Assembly: GCF_037975245.1 (NCBI RefSeq) | Contig: NC_092572.1 | Span: forward strand, 7,517,501 to 7,581,500 | Direction of reading: 5' to 3' | DNA length: 64,000 nucleotides | DNA from: Apostichopus japonicus | Lineage: Eukaryota > Echinodermata > Holothuroidea > Aspidochirotida > Stichopodidae | In this document: positions 1 to 41,339 of the stretch, piece after piece | How the letters are laid out: each line of letters opens with the position of its first letter | How positions within the stretch are numbered: the first letter of the stretch is position 1 | Translations under genes and position numbers: made by a program | Notes under the pieces: model-generated | What the model saw: the letters and a program-made list of their open reading frames with translations, nothing else | What the model was told of the DNA's origin: nothing | The model's database searches: none

Positions 1-10
1 TTTGGACATT

Positions 11-480
11 GAGGTATCCAAAAATACCAATTACAACAACTTTATGATGTACCAGGACCCAGACAGCAGCCAAAAAGGGCCCATTGCCCACACATGATTT
101 AATCATGTGAAAAAGGAGCAGGATGGTTTCATTTTATTGGCGCTGGCCCCTTCGGTTATCGGGTATTTAAAAAAAGAAAAACCTATGACTACAAATTTAT
201 CCTCTACCATGGCCCAGACAACCTCAAGGACCCATGGCCTACACGTGATTTAACCATGTGCAAAGACACAAGGATAATTCCCGTAGTTGCATTGGACCCT
301 TTATACATTGGAGAACCAAAAAATACCATCTACGACTTTTATCTGTACCGGGCTCCAGGCAACAGTCATAAAGTGCCCATGGCCCACACATGATTTGATT
401 ATGTTAACAAAAAGCAGGATTATTCTTTTAGAGGTTTTGGCCCTATTGAACATTGCGGTATCCCCAAAAAAAAGGCACAA
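11..480. repeat. Degenerate ~147-bp tandem repeat, about three copies
   Basis: A landmark motif resembling CACATGATTTAATCATGTG recurs near 91, 243 and 386, and a second landmark (GGTATCC.AAAAATACC-like) recurs near 11, 155, 306 and 449. The spacing is about 145-150 bp. The copies are diverged and have no conserved open frame, so the short ORFs here are read as chance. The family is not recognised. Confidence 0.6.
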
Positions 481-539
481 AAATTGCACCAAAAAGCATC
501 AACGTGATCCCTGTGGATTGAATATTTTATTTCCTTCTC

Positions 540-952
<413 letters not shown>

Positions 953-1139
953 CTTGGACATTTCGCTTCCTTTTTCGACATTTATGAACGTTTGGCTCTC
1001 CGTAGTAGACAGTAATTGGAAAGTGTACGGACATAATGAGCCTTGTAATGATTTCGTACTTTGTACAACATTATACAAATTATCAGGTGACCTTCAACAT
1101 CAAAGAAATTATATCGAACTAGTAACTTAACGATCTAAT

Positions 1140-2880
1140 GTGCCATCGTTCTGTCTCTAACTTTAAGACAACCAACCATCTGAACAGGTATACAAACAAT
1201 ACGCACCAAAACTAACGGGCGTGATAATTCTTTATCAATTCGCAGTGAAAAAAAATGTAACTTTTCTTATAATAAAAGGTTCGTGTAGTGAATCATGTGA
1301 ACCGAGATACCTGATATTGACCTCTACGGATACCATATGAACTTTGACATAAACTATACATATCTACTAAGGCAAGGTGAGTCTAAACACTAGTGTGACG
1401 CTCATTTACGATTTACTTAGAGAGCTATCGTGTGGAAAAGGTTTTGATTTCTGGTGTACTACATTTGACATATATGGAAAAATAAATTAACATGACTAAT
1501 CCAACGTATGGAACTGTTTCTTATTATAAATTGCGTTATTGCGTTTCCAAGCCCAAGGCGTCCGTGTACACATATACTCCATAGGCAAATACGTAAACAT
1601 GCCAGACTACCACAAAATGAAAGGAACAAAACTCTTTAGTTGAAAAGCCGTCGGTTAAATTAATTCGATTGATTTTCTGAGATACAATGTTAAACTTTAA
1701 CTTGTGACAGTCAAGGAAGCCAACAAGTCGATATATTAGTAAGGAGAAACCGCTGGTAAATTTAAAAATGCAACAAGCTAACTATTTGTTTTCTTATGAG
1801 AACGGTGCATTTCATCATAATCAGAAATAGGTCATTCAACAGAAGAAACGGATCCTAGCTCTCTAGTAAATACTAGTTTAATAATTATTAAGAATTCTAA
1901 AATAATATTAAAGAACAAAATAGATAAATTTAAAAACATAATGTATCAAAGTACAATTATAATACAATCACGGCATTGATTGGATTTCCAGTAGCAGTGG
2001 GTTGAAATTTAGTTATCGATTTCTATATCGATACAATGATAAGTCGAATGATAATTGGTTGAATCAGTACAATATCTGTTTACTTAATCAACAAAGCAAA
2101 GTCAATTCCTCACTTCTTTTGTACTTTATTGCACCTTATAACTACAAGAATCCATATCACCGTAACATCAGGAGGTTGTTCCTTGTTATCTGAAAAAATA
2201 CAACTTAAAGGATTACCGTTAGAGAACGCAATAACTCAACCAGTCTTTCACAAATTTGCTCCTTCATGTTGTCACTTTATGAACACAAAACTGTTTCGGA
2301 TTCAATTAATGACTAATTTCTCATTATTTTGTTACTTCAAAGCTGCTTCCTCTGTATCGTCTGCCTCCTCATATAAACTCGTAGATACAGTATAGGGTAC
2401 GATTCTCTATAAGAAAGGAGAGATATAAGTAACAATTATATAAAAGAGTAACTGCGATATCACTTTTGACGTTTTACAATGTCATAACGAAATATATCAT
2501 TCCTTATTGCGCAGGTTCGGTGGACACTTTCGATTAGTGATGATGATTCACCCGATACACACACAGAAGACAGTTACTACTGTTAAACATCGTGCTATAA
2601 ATTGGTGTCATGTGCTATTATGATTACAGAAAGAAATGAGGATATGTGTAATTATAAAAAAAATACAGTTTGATGCATTTGCATATCCTCAGTTCGTACT
2701 GTTTACCTAATAGCACATGTTACCGAATCATCAGGTTTGTCAGCACAATCAAGCTTTACTATGGTACAAAGTTTGAACATTTACAGTGGTTACTATAATC
2801 TCTGTGTAAATCGGCTAGATGAATGAACTCATTCATACTCGTTTTCAGAAATATTTAACGAGGGCGTACGACTTATTCGA
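1140..2880. other. Gene-free AT-rich intergenic stretch
   Basis: Only short open frames without splice context occur here (for example at 2002-2193 and 2129-2395). No recognisable protein motif, tandem repeat or TIR-flanked element was seen. It may contain heavily decayed duplicate DNA, given the relic just downstream. Confidence 0.4.
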
Positions 2881-3550
2881 TACAAAGGCAAACAATCAGA
2901 AGGGACCAACACAATGAGGACGGTTATAATTCCAAAAACGACGAAAGAATATTATAGATGTTAGATGCTACACAGTCTCGGTTGTAAAGAGATGGCGTGA
3001 GAGGAACTTTAATGAAGACATATTTGAAAGCTACGCCATTCCGTTGTTTTCGACCACACAACTCTTAGGTGCGATGCTATTATAAAAAAAAAAAAATATG
3101 GAAAGACGACCTAATCGGCACTCTGGTTCATGAACCTATGTCATACACGGTAGAGGAGAATTCACAATCCAAATTTAAATGTTATATTTTGCAAATTATT
3201 TGGCGTATTTCTGTTTAGAAAATACGAGCTAACACCAATCCAAGAATGCAGTTATAAACATTATGCTGGATTCCCTTGCAGGCACTGTTAGTATAACGGT
3301 CCAGTGTAAGGTCATGTCACGTTTGTTCACTGTGGAAGAGTTCTCTAAGCATATTTTAATATATAAAATATGTGTGAATTATTTGTACCAATACAAGTTG
3401 CAGTTGTAAACCACAAAACATGAAAGAAAGAGCCACCTTGTTCTTAAAACAATTACTTGATACAGTTTACCTCAAAAGTATCTTATAAAATACAAGAGAC
3501 AGTAAATACGTTTTAAACAGTTGTATGTTAAAGAGGCATCTTTCACAACC
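2880..3550 (-). pseudogene. Decayed fragment of an Ig-NLR paralogue (relic unit)
   Basis: Several blocks resemble the Ig-NLR gene at 33-38.8 kb in the same orientation and order. 2880-3080 resembles the intron beside its transmembrane exon (36685-36850). 3170-3240 resembles 36955-37025. 3385-3440 resembles the Ig1 exon around the Trp codon (38100-38155), sharing the string ACCAATACAAGT. 3470-3540 resembles intron sequence at 38300-38365. The transmembrane and Ig2 exons and most of Ig1 are missing and no long frame survives. I read it as the remnant of a third tandem unit. The similarity was judged by eye, and a dot-plot against 36.5-38.8 kb would settle it. Confidence 0.4.
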
Positions 3551-3779
3551 TGGAGTTGGAACTTTAAGAGGTTAACATGATACATTTCCTTTTGGCCCCA
3601 CATATTTGCGTGTACATATTTTTGATGATTATTCTGATTATTATTTTTAATATTATACTTGAAAAGCAATTGGAACATCGAAAGGTGAAAGATGGCTGAA
3701 TCGATGTCAGAGCAGAATGTATTACCGGGAAGCTTAGGCTTCGTAGAATTGTGCGATTGTAAACTATACGGTACAGATG

Positions 3780-4780
3780 CACTACATATATGAAGGCTTC
3801 ACGATTTTTTACAAATATCTAATTTATAAGAAATTTAACCGAATATTAAAGAAGAAATTCATCTGTATTCAACGCGTTTTTTTTTTGGCTGTGACTACTT
3901 TAGGAGCTGTATACACCGTCGCTTATGTCGAAATCTGCATTTGCCCAGATGACGTCACATTCACTACTGTTCAAAGTTTATTTGAGATATCCATCCTGAG
4001 TATTTTTTTTTCTGTCAAACGTAACATTAGCGTTCTCATACTTTGAATAAAAAATGAAAAAGTGTTTATCATTTGTTAAGGTAGCTTCTAAGGATGACCA
4101 GACAATTCTTTTAATTATTCTAGGCAAATGTTTACTCAGTTGCAAAACGACAGTAATGCGTAGTTTATCCAACGCCTCCTTCTATATGTACATGCTACAA
4201 TGAAAGCACATACTGTATTGTTCTTTCACGTTTCTTTTTTTTAAATAAGTTACTTTCTATTTACAATAAAGGTGTTTCACGGGCTTATAGGCTTCACGCA
4301 GTGTTACTATTAATGACATTATTGACTGGCAGTTTGACACGGGAGCCTGGATTGAAAACAAAAGTAAAACCCCTCCACATATTACAGACAGAAGTATTTC
4401 GAATAACTAAAAGTGTTGTAGTCTTAGTTACACTGACACGTCAGACAAAGTCATGGTCAAAGAGATATATCGTAGTTTCTTTAACATCCTATCGTTTTAT
4501 TCATAAACTTGTGCCAAATGCTGCTCTAGATTATTAACAACGTTATCATTCTTTCTCGCCCTGCTACCCTGTTCAATTTTGTTTACTACTGGTACTCGCA
4601 AAGTTTGGTACTAGAGCTTTTGGTTGTTTTCTTTCAACCAAAGCGCTGGAACTGTTACCTAGCCCTATCCGCATGAGCGGCAACATTAATATCAAAGGTC
4701 ATCTTAGCACATGTTCTCTTCTAAAAGGGGCGAATTTTATATTAAGGTTAACATGTAATTTACTTGTTCGTATATTTCGT
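3780..4780. other. Intergenic stretch without supported gene
   Basis: ORFs at 3777-4046 and 4301-4537 have no recognisable domain or matching splice signals. No repeat structure was seen. It lies just upstream of the predicted promoter of the Ig-pseudokinase gene. Confidence 0.35.
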
Positions 4781-4782
4781 CA

Positions 4783-4790
4783 TATATAAA
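4783..4790 (+). promoter_or_regulatory. Candidate TATA box of Ig-pseudokinase gene A
   Basis: TATATAAA is followed by AGGAGGG, about 325 bp upstream of the signal-peptide ATG at 5116 and with no intervening gene. This would place a start site near 4815 and give a ~300-nt 5' UTR. It is a motif-only call in an AT-rich region, where chance matches are common. Confidence 0.35.
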
Positions 4791-5115
4791 AGGAGGGCTA
4801 TGCAAGTATCTTATTCTATATATTTATCTACATTTGTTTATACCTGTTCCAATCAGAAACATGTATCTTCATAATATTAATGGGTAATGATTGATTAAGT
4901 ATGATACATGCTAACTCTGTCAAAGGTGATTGTAATGTATACATGCTTTAATATAACTTTAGTTTCATTATGACGGGCAGAATTGTGACGATGTCACTTG
5001 CACTTTGAATTTAAATGGTGAATTGCCGACATATGACATAATGACTGTGCAATGGAATGTCAAATTTCTGATTGATTTCTTACAGGAGGAGTGTACATAG
5101 CTTGCTCAAGGAAAT

Positions 5116-29036
<23,921 letters not shown>

Positions 29037-29230
29037 AAATTAAAAGTATACTTAGACGTACCGTTCCAAAAATCAAGGAACATATGACACCAACAATTTC
29101 TGTGGATGTCAAATCAACTGCAAAAACATTGAGAGCAACATAATAAATGGAACCCGAATGAAATAGAATTATTACAAGGAGAATTTAATATTTATATCGT
29201 ACGTGTTCCTATCAACAACAATGCACAAAC

Positions 29231-29236
29231 AATAAA
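29231..29236 (+). terminator. Candidate polyadenylation signal of Ig-pseudokinase A
   Basis: AATAAA occurs about 195 bp after the TGA at 29034-29036. Further AATAAA words follow around 29278-29284. The call is motif and position only. Confidence 0.4.
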
Positions 29237-29239
29237 AAT

Positions 29240-33130
<3,891 letters not shown>

Positions 33131-36100
33131 TTACTGTAGAATCTCTGGACATTCTCGATCAGTAAGGCTGTTGGTGATTGAGGCGAATTGGTCTTTGTTG
33201 ATGTTCATTTCCAGAAATATCAGGGTCTCTAATGAGGGCAGTGTTACGTCTTTTATGAAGTCAATAGCACACTCTTCTCTAAACGTCATACTTTTCAGTT
33301 TTACCTGTTGGAAGACAATTAAATGGAAAGACGTAAAATTACGTTATATTTTCTTGTTTAATAACCAAAAGAACAAAATTCAATAATTACCATTTATTGA
33401 GGCATATCACATTAATGGGTGTCTTTACAGTAAATTGAAATGGATTTTAGTTAAAACAAATGATCAATCAAATTACGATACCGTATAGGATTTCAGTATA
33501 TGATATTTGTTTTTACATGAATCAGGTCGTACAAAAAACGATATACAGAACTATCATTGTGTAGAGCAATGTGTTAATTGGACAAAATGTTTAGATGGGC
33601 TATCAGCCGTTTCATTTAAACGAGCTGAGGGATCATTTTTCGTCAAGCTGAATATATTATTGAACAAATATTCAAAATTAACTAATCCACATTGTGTTTT
33701 AATAAATTGAAACAGTTACTACTACTTACATGGCAATAGTTGCAAGCATCGCAGAAATCTGTTAAAGCAACTCTGTGGTGTTTCCTGTCAAGATGCTGTA
33801 TGTGAATAGTCGTATCCATACCCATTAAAGGCGTTACATTGCTCGTATATGTACCAAAGAAACCCGTTACATTGCTCATGGATTTACCAAAGATACCCGT
33901 TGCTTTGCTCATATCTTTGATAATTGTTCGCTTCTTCTCGAGATTACTCATTTCATAAATACAGTCGATCAAATTGTTCCACATTTTCTGTTCCTTCAGA
34001 AGATATTGTATAGCTTGATCTAATCTAGCATGATTCAAACCGAACATAAACTGTAATAACCGAACCGTTGAATCGTTAGCATTCTGTTGTATATATTCAT
34101 CTATCCACGCCCACTCTTTATCCCGTTGCGGCACATACTGAGCAGCTAAATATTCCTGAAAGAATTCATGACAAAACATGATTCCAGCATAGGACGAAAA
34201 AGCCAATTCTTCTAATTGACTTCCTTCGCTTCCTACCTTCTTTGAATACTTGAGCAAACCTACGGCTAAGGCAAGTTGGGTATCTTTTTCACCAAGTTTA
34301 TTGTTCCAATACCCGCGTTCACCAAGTGAAAGGCTCATTTTGTTCTCAAATGCTATTTTACCAAGTCTGTTTTCAAGTCTCTTAATATCTTTTTGAATGG
34401 ACTTCTTATTAACTTTCTGCACGTATCGGGATTCCAAACAGGTAATCACTAATCTTATTATTGTTGTCAGTTTGTTAACATTCACTTCTTTATATTTCCC
34501 TGTTGGATCTAATATTCTGCATGTGATTATATGAATAATCATAATCAGCAGAAGGGGTGTTTCAGAAAAATTCTGAAAGATTTCGTTCAACTCCATACAT
34601 TCATAAACCTTTTTTGAAAGTAGAACGGTGTTATTTTTCTGCTCTGTTTTTCCTTGCTTTATCAACTTTGTTGTTACCTCATTGTTACATCCTCCCTCTG
34701 TCACCGGCGGACTGTCGTTATTTGCTGCTTTTTCTTCAATCGTCTCTCTTTTTTTGGCATCCGATTTAGCTTGTGACTTAGAGCCTTTCATATTTGAATC
34801 GAGAGTCAAAGATAACTGGGGCATTGCTTGTGAGTTTAAGTAATATTTGCAGGTTTTCTGAATATACTCATTGACTTGAGTATTACTGAAACCATTCAAT
34901 TTTACTTTTGAATATGGTAGAGCAAATATAGCGGTCATGTGATCAAATTCACGAGACGTTACCCAAACCTTGATGTTTTTAAACTTAAAAGTGTTTATTT
35001 GATTATCGAGTAAATTTGCGACCGTCAGTTTGGAATCATTGTCACCCTCTTTTTGGAGGAGGTTGACACGCTCTTTTTTATCATTGGTAGGATTATCGGC
35101 AGATGTATTGGCACTAATTGTAGACATCGATAGCTCATCAAGCCCATCTAAGAGTACTTTATACTCAAAATTTAGAAATATTTCAGTGATATCGTCCACC
35201 GTCAAGTCGATTCCAACAGGCATCATTTTCTTGACAAGTTCGGAAAGTATCATGGAGGGAACAACCTCTTTAAGGTGAATATATATTAGTATAGGTTCAC
35301 TGGTTTGATTCCTTTTGCCAACTTTCGGATTTGTCATCTTTGATACCCAATCGCTAACCAAGTGTTGAGTGTAGGTTGTCTTCCCGTAACCTAAATCTGC
35401 TATGATGATGACCCGATTATTACTATCGTTATTAAACTCCGGTGTAGACAGATAGTCGCTATCGTGATGGCTAACGTTATCGTTCGGACTAGTTACGATG
35501 CACTGGCATGCAGTGTAAAGGGCATCTATCGATATTGGTTCACCCCATGGTAGCGGCTTGATGATACCAAATTTCTTGTACTGCCTTGTTAGAACATCCA
35601 CTAAAATATCTTTCCTCTCTAAAGAAAAACATTAAATATCAATGACTGCCAATATTGTTCAACGTAATGGTATTATTAAAAGGTATGGTATGGAAAGGTT
35701 TAGAATTGAAAATGTTTGTGTTTAGCTTATTCACACATGTTACTGAATGTGTAAACTTTTTCTAAAGTTTTCTAAATTGCGCCATAGTAAGTATATTAAA
35801 CCGAAATTTACCCCGTACTAGAAAATTGTCTTTGGTTATTACAGTAATTAGGTAGAGTAGTCGAATGTAGTCTTCTTGCTTTGGAATAATAATGTTGGAG
35901 ATAAAAAATTATCGTACCTTCAAGGGATTTTTTCTTCGGTTTTGGCTTCGTACTTGTAAGCTGTATTTCCTGATATAAGAACAGATATTGCATTTATACA
36001 AATAAATAGATACACAGAAACTAATTGTGGACAAAGACTATATGAGGTATAATAAAGATATGATGTCCTTCTTACCGTGTCTAGATCCGCATTTGTTATA

Positions 36101-38802
36101 CCCGTAGCTATAGGAAACAATAATACAAATTTGGTCGATTAAATTTTTGTGGCCTTGGTATTAATGTTCATTGTTAATTACAGAATTATTAATGCAGGTT
36201 TGTAAAATTCATTGTTCACTTCATGCCTAACTAAGGTGTTAATTAACGTTCTAATATGCGGCAATTGCAGGATAAAACATGAACGACGGTATAACGCAAG
36301 CGATGCACGAGTCCAGCAATAGCGATAAATATTAGTTCATTCGTACAACACACTAAATAAACGTCGATATTCATCTGAAAATCATACAATTTTTTGTAAA
36401 CATTTAATGATAAATAACTAACAATTTGTATAAACGGTACAAATGAGTTATGTGCTTTTCTTATAGTTAACAGTCTCAAACAACTTAAATGCGTAAGTAA
36501 AATAACAAGAATAACAGGAATAGGTTACCATACTTCTCCTTACCTCTTCTGTGATAAAAAATACAAGCAACGATGACTAGTATCACTAGGACGATAAAAA
36601 TTCCAATAACTACAAATGGCCAGGCGACGAGACCTTTAGGGCTACTCGTGGGTTCACTTGAAGGAGGTTCTTTGCATGCTTCTGGCAGACAAACGCAAGA
36701 CGGCGAAGATTTTAAATGTTGTAAATTATGTTACACAGTATTGCAATTTAACGGTGGCGTGAGGGAATGTCAATGAAGACATTTATTAAGGCTACACCGT
36801 TACTGTGCTATCGGCCACAATTGCGATGTTATCGTAAACACGTTTTTAATTTTCAGTATGAACTCCTCCCCATAGTGGTCTGTACGCTGTCGAAATTACG
36901 TTTATCCTTAGTCTATTATATCTGATAGAAGAAAGTCACAACCCAAGCTTCTTATATCAATGTTTATATAATTCAATGCTATTTGCGAATTATTTTGTCT
37001 ATATGTTTGTTTCTTCAAAGACCTGTAATTTCACTTTTGCTAAATACAAATGATTTGCCATAAATTTGGATATAATTAATTAAAAACGTGTGTTGCATTT
37101 GCATACTGCCACGGAGATATACCTAATGTGACCAACCTTAGGCCACTTAAAACATTAAGACATAACTATGCATATCCCTTCGTTATGATTGTTCTACACT
37201 GTCCTTTTGGTTTGTTCAAAATGTGCACGTAATTCATTTAAACTGTAAACGCTAAGTCGTTAGGAAGCTTGTAATATATAATTTACTTTGAAAAACCAAC
37301 CGACGTATCGTAAATGTCACGTTACGTGTCTTTATCAGCAATTCATTAATAATACCATCACGAAATTTGCAAGCCAGTATATGTCATGTTACCTGTATTT
37401 ATCCTAACAGTGCTGGAGTGAGTATCAAGAAGAGGAGCAAGCGGAAAGTCTGACGAGGAAGCGATGCATCTGAATGTAGCATCTGCTCCACAACCAGGTG
37501 TTGTGTATTGAATGGTTTTCTCAGTGTACCATCTGTCACCCATTTCTTTATGAATTTGCTCTTCTTTGGTGAAGCTCACTCCAGACTGGTTAGTTACAAT
37601 CCAATCTACTTCCATCATTGGTCTAGAGCCATTCACATAACAAGTCAAGGATCCATAGGTGGTAACGTTCAGTTGACATCCAGTACAGGTCGAACCACAG
37701 GCATCAATCAGTGGGCACGGAGGATCGGGTCGACCTGTCAGGATAAAATGTTCACACTATTTACTCAGTGTTGTTAACTACAGAGCACATTTGTTTTTCA
37801 ATTGATACACCAATATATTAATATGATTGGATTAAAAATGTTACAAATACACAGCTAAATAAATATATGTATAGGAAAAAGATGTGTTTATTACTGTAAA
37901 TAAAAAGCGCCGTGTTTGAGATATCTTGTTCAAAGTTGTCAAAGTAAGCTGTCAGCGTATAGCTGCTTTCATGTTGTAACTGGCTATTAATGATTCTAAG
38001 AGATCCATTGATGGTTAACTCAAATTCCCCTTTCTGGTATTCGCTGCCACCTGATATGCCATCTACGAGTGATAACAAAGGAGCGGTGCTCGTTGTTAAT
38101 CCTTTGTACCAATACAAGTCGTAGTTGGAACCTAGAACATGACATGGAAGCTCAAACGACTTTCCCATTTCTGCAGAACACTTGGGCTGACACTGAACAC
38201 TGCTTGCGTCTGCAAGAAAACATAATATTTCATAATCCTTTATTCACATATTAACGGAATTAGACTCGGTAGTTTTCAAACAAGAAGTTGATATATGCTA
38301 ATTCAATAGTATCTTATAGGATGCAAGTGACAGTGAAGATAGATTTAAACAAACGTTAATATGTTACTTATTAAAACATGTTCTTTATTTTTGTTTTTGC
38401 ATTTGTCTATTTATACATCTTATAATTTGTTCAGACTATTTTCCGATTATGTATTGAATAGCTGTCGTCGTTTAAAGACAAGCATCGATTGTCGAGAAGT
38501 CGTCGAGATACACGTTTTTAGAAATATTACTAATCACAACGAGGAGATTTTTCAGACTGGGGATTGAGTTTATATTCACTAGCCTCTTGCCCTCCTACTA
38601 AAGTTCGGGAACATTGTTCTTTTTTGTTCCTAATTTGAAATCTTCTGCACGCTTCTGATTAGAGATTATTAGCCATCCAGTCATTAGTTTGAGATACATG
38701 ATAACTAAGAAATATTTATTTCGTATTTGACTTACCTCCAACATATATAAATGACATTATTAGAACTAAGACCGCAACGGTCTGCTGTATCAAGTCCACC
38801 AT
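33131..38802 (-). CDS. Membrane-anchored Ig-NLR: signal peptide, 2 Ig, TM, NACHT, LRR (copy A)
   Basis: Hand-assembled exons on the - strand: 38802-38736, 38209-37895, 37734-37393, 36681-36544, 36107-36076, 35969-35918, 35618-33730, 33304-33131. All have GT-AG borders and agreeing phases; the total is 3009 nt (1002 aa). Order: signal peptide ([20 protein letters not shown]), Ig1 (residues ~23-127; usual second Cys apparently missing), Ig2 (~128-241; both Cys and Trp, N-glycosylation sites), transmembrane helix ([20 protein letters not shown]), a short basic linker (KPKPKKK), then NACHT: Walker [10 protein letters not shown] near residue 389, Walker [10 protein letters not shown] near 471, sensor VWVTSREF near 533, and NLR-type [12 protein letters not shown] near 797. 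A 170-nt LRR exon follows. It ends at TAA, or continues if GTAAGA at 33134 is a donor. No CARD, PYD or death domain lies between membrane and NACHT. Predicted role: surface sensing with a cytosolic NTPase oligomerisation module. Confidence 0.88.
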
Positions 38803-40430
38803 GTTCTTGAAGTATCAGATGATCACTGTGTAACTAGAATATAACAACATATATATTATTATGACATTTACAAATATTTTACTTTACATTCAAGTACACA
38901 TAGACCATCTATTTGTTATTCAAGTAGTCGTCGGGAAATAAGCACAAGGATTACGTTCCTGTCCGTATTCCCTTTCTGTATTTCAAAGTTTTAATGACTG
39001 TTTCAAATGAACTAATGTTATATAGCCTCACGTTTGTGAGTTACTGCTAAATTAAAAGTGAGTTCTAAACTCACTTACATATTCTACTGCATCATGAGTT
39101 TCACCAGTCCTAACCTTATACCTTAACGAGTTAACGAGACTAATAAACTTTGCTTCTTTCAAACAGGACACAAAACGAATACTCGAAATATAAGGTAGGT
39201 AAATAATGCATTAAGGCAAATCCTAACGTTTTCCAAGGAAAGCTTGACTAGGAAGTATTTCCGTATTGTTTGTGTCTCATATCCACATTGAAATCATTCT
39301 CTTCATAAAAACACAGGACAACAGGCCTTTTTCGTCATTTCATTTCCTTGTAATTTCCACTTCCTTGTAATATGCAATAATTGGGGCCGTGTTGTCTAAT
39401 GTGTTAATAATTCGTAGTAATCCGTAGTTACTGTTACTACTGGCTAGACATTAAGCTAAATTCCGATAGTCATAATGTTATATCATCATGGTATTAGCAC
39501 CATTGTGTTCTAATGCAAACTTCAAAAAGTCACAATTTGATTCCATTTATACACCTGTTTTACTCCGTTTACTCTAAAAAAGCCCCCATAAAGACAAACC
39601 AACTCTCACAATGTTTACACCGCTCAGGGTATGGCTGACCTTCCTGAGCATTATGACGTAAGCGATAATGATGAACGTCCTCACAAAGATTCTCCCACAG
39701 AAAACGGTGAAGATACTATTGACACTATATCAACTATATCAACTGTATTGTATTACTTATATCATACTAGTAACCTTCAAAACACTATTACATGATACAG
39801 ATAATGTCCTATTTTAGCTCATTGAAATAACATATTTAAAAAAAAAACATTTTACAAATGTATGCCAAGGAAAATGGCGTCAGGTCTCATTTATTGATGT
39901 TTCTTACAAGATGCAAAAACCATCGACATTGTTTAGGTCGAAGTTTTATAATTTATGCAACTAAGAGTTTAACACAAAACAATTTAGTCCGCTCTTCGCT
40001 ATTTAATTAATCACTCACACGAAACATGTATATGTTAATACAAATATATAGTCAGGTATATATTGTCAGTTAGGCCTGAGATAACATTTATCAGTTTCGA
40101 CTAATCTAAAGTTGAGCTTTAGCAACAAAAATAAATGAGATTTTTGATACCAATGTTCAGCACAACAGACACATCATCCCTTAATAACATGTAACTGTGA
40201 CTCTAATGTTTACCTAATATCCAATACATAACTCACTCGTGAACTCACAACCAACCATCCAACAATTTTCTATTGATTTCATTCTGAAGGATAAGATACA
40301 ATGAACGATGCGAGATCCTTCCAGGAGCTGGCAATAGCATTGAACTGTCTTCGGGCACATTCCAGTATTTTTAAGTTACTTTCCATCTCTTTCGAAAAAC
40401 GTTTTTTCCAAACTATTGCCCAACGAATCA
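38803..40430. other. Intergenic region upstream of Ig-NLR A
   Basis: No supported gene. The 5' flank of the NLR gene should hold its promoter, but no distinctive element stands out. See the separate entry for a short open frame at 39631. Confidence 0.4.
39631..39795 (+). other. Short open frame with acidic, Tyr-containing sequence
   Basis: ATG at 39631 opens MADLPEHYDVSDNDERPHKD and runs 54 codons to TGA. The frame is also open for 14 codons upstream. The composition (acidic, Asn/Asp/Thr-rich, one YDV) resembles a receptor cytoplasmic tail more than random AT-rich DNA. No splice sites or neighbours support it, and it could be a relic exon. Confidence 0.25.
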
Positions 40431-40444
40431 TAGAGTCACTTGCT

Positions 40445-40612
40445 ATGTGAAGCTTAATTGTATTCTACTTAAATAAAATGCAATTTCTCTTAAGTAGAAT
40501 ATAATTAAGCTTAGGTGAAATTGACTTTAACTTAAGCTAAATTGAATTCTACTTTAGTAGAATAAAAATACACTTAAGCTAAATATAATTTAGCTTAAAT
40601 GAATTGAAGGAT
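40445..40612. repeat. Left array of CTTAAG/AGCTTAA-type palindromic words
   Basis: Dense repeats of AAGCTTAATTG, ATTCTACTTAA, TCTTAAGTAGAATA, ACTTAAGCTAAAT and their complements. A similar array occurs at 41340-41750, with a ~700-bp unrelated core between. Confidence 0.65.
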
Positions 40613-41338
40613 CAGTCGTCAATGCTTTGCATGCTGTAATATTACAACATGGTTGTCGCTTCTAGTTCCACTGATCTTTCTGGTTAACAATGTGACCGAA
40701 TTCTCTCCAGCACCACAAACACAGTGCAAATATGGTTTTGCAGTTAATGCAAGGGTACAATCGCTTCCAAGACCTCAAACATATGTCAGGGCATGTTAGG
40801 AACACTTCGTCAGCATCAGAGATATGTTGCATACAACAAGTACACAAGAGGTGAATGAGTCCATTAGCGGCCTAGTAATTTGTATTGAACAGAGTCGATT
40901 GCCTGCTACAGAAAATCGCAGCAACCATGGAGTATTACCGCTGGAAATACAGCAAAAAGGAGCTATTAGCAACTAGGAAGCTGCTCGCATCCGACCAAAA
41001 AATGGTACAATTCGAATAAAAGTTAGAAATTAAAGCCACACTAGTCAGTAGTCGTTCCCTTGCCCTCGAAAGTGCCTCTTCAACTGCATCAGCTAGAGTT
41101 TACAACAGTTGAATGGCTGCCTGCATTTTCCGAATGTCTGACGTTCATTGTAAACGTAGTTTTGCCTCTTTCGCTAGGGGTTAATATGGTGTTATGCTCG
41201 GACATACACAATGAAAGTTGGCAAAGTATGGGGGAAAGGCCGCACATAGTTATGTAACTAGGACGTCTTGAACGTTATTCTATAATATTATACAAAGTCG
41301 GACGCAATGCGTAACTAACTGATTGGCCAATCACATTT
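40613..41338. other. Core between the two CTTAAG arrays
   Basis: About 725 bp with only chance-like ORFs (40662-40847 on -, 41060-41257 on +). If the flanking arrays are subterminal repeats, this is the body of a non-autonomous transposon. Confidence 0.35.
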
Positions 41339-41339
41339 C

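Noticed and set aside
34557-35278. Plus-strand ORFs across the NACHT exon (and 61876-62192 in copy B)
   Set aside because: They are antisense shadows. The - strand frame carries Walker A, Walker B and NLR motifs.
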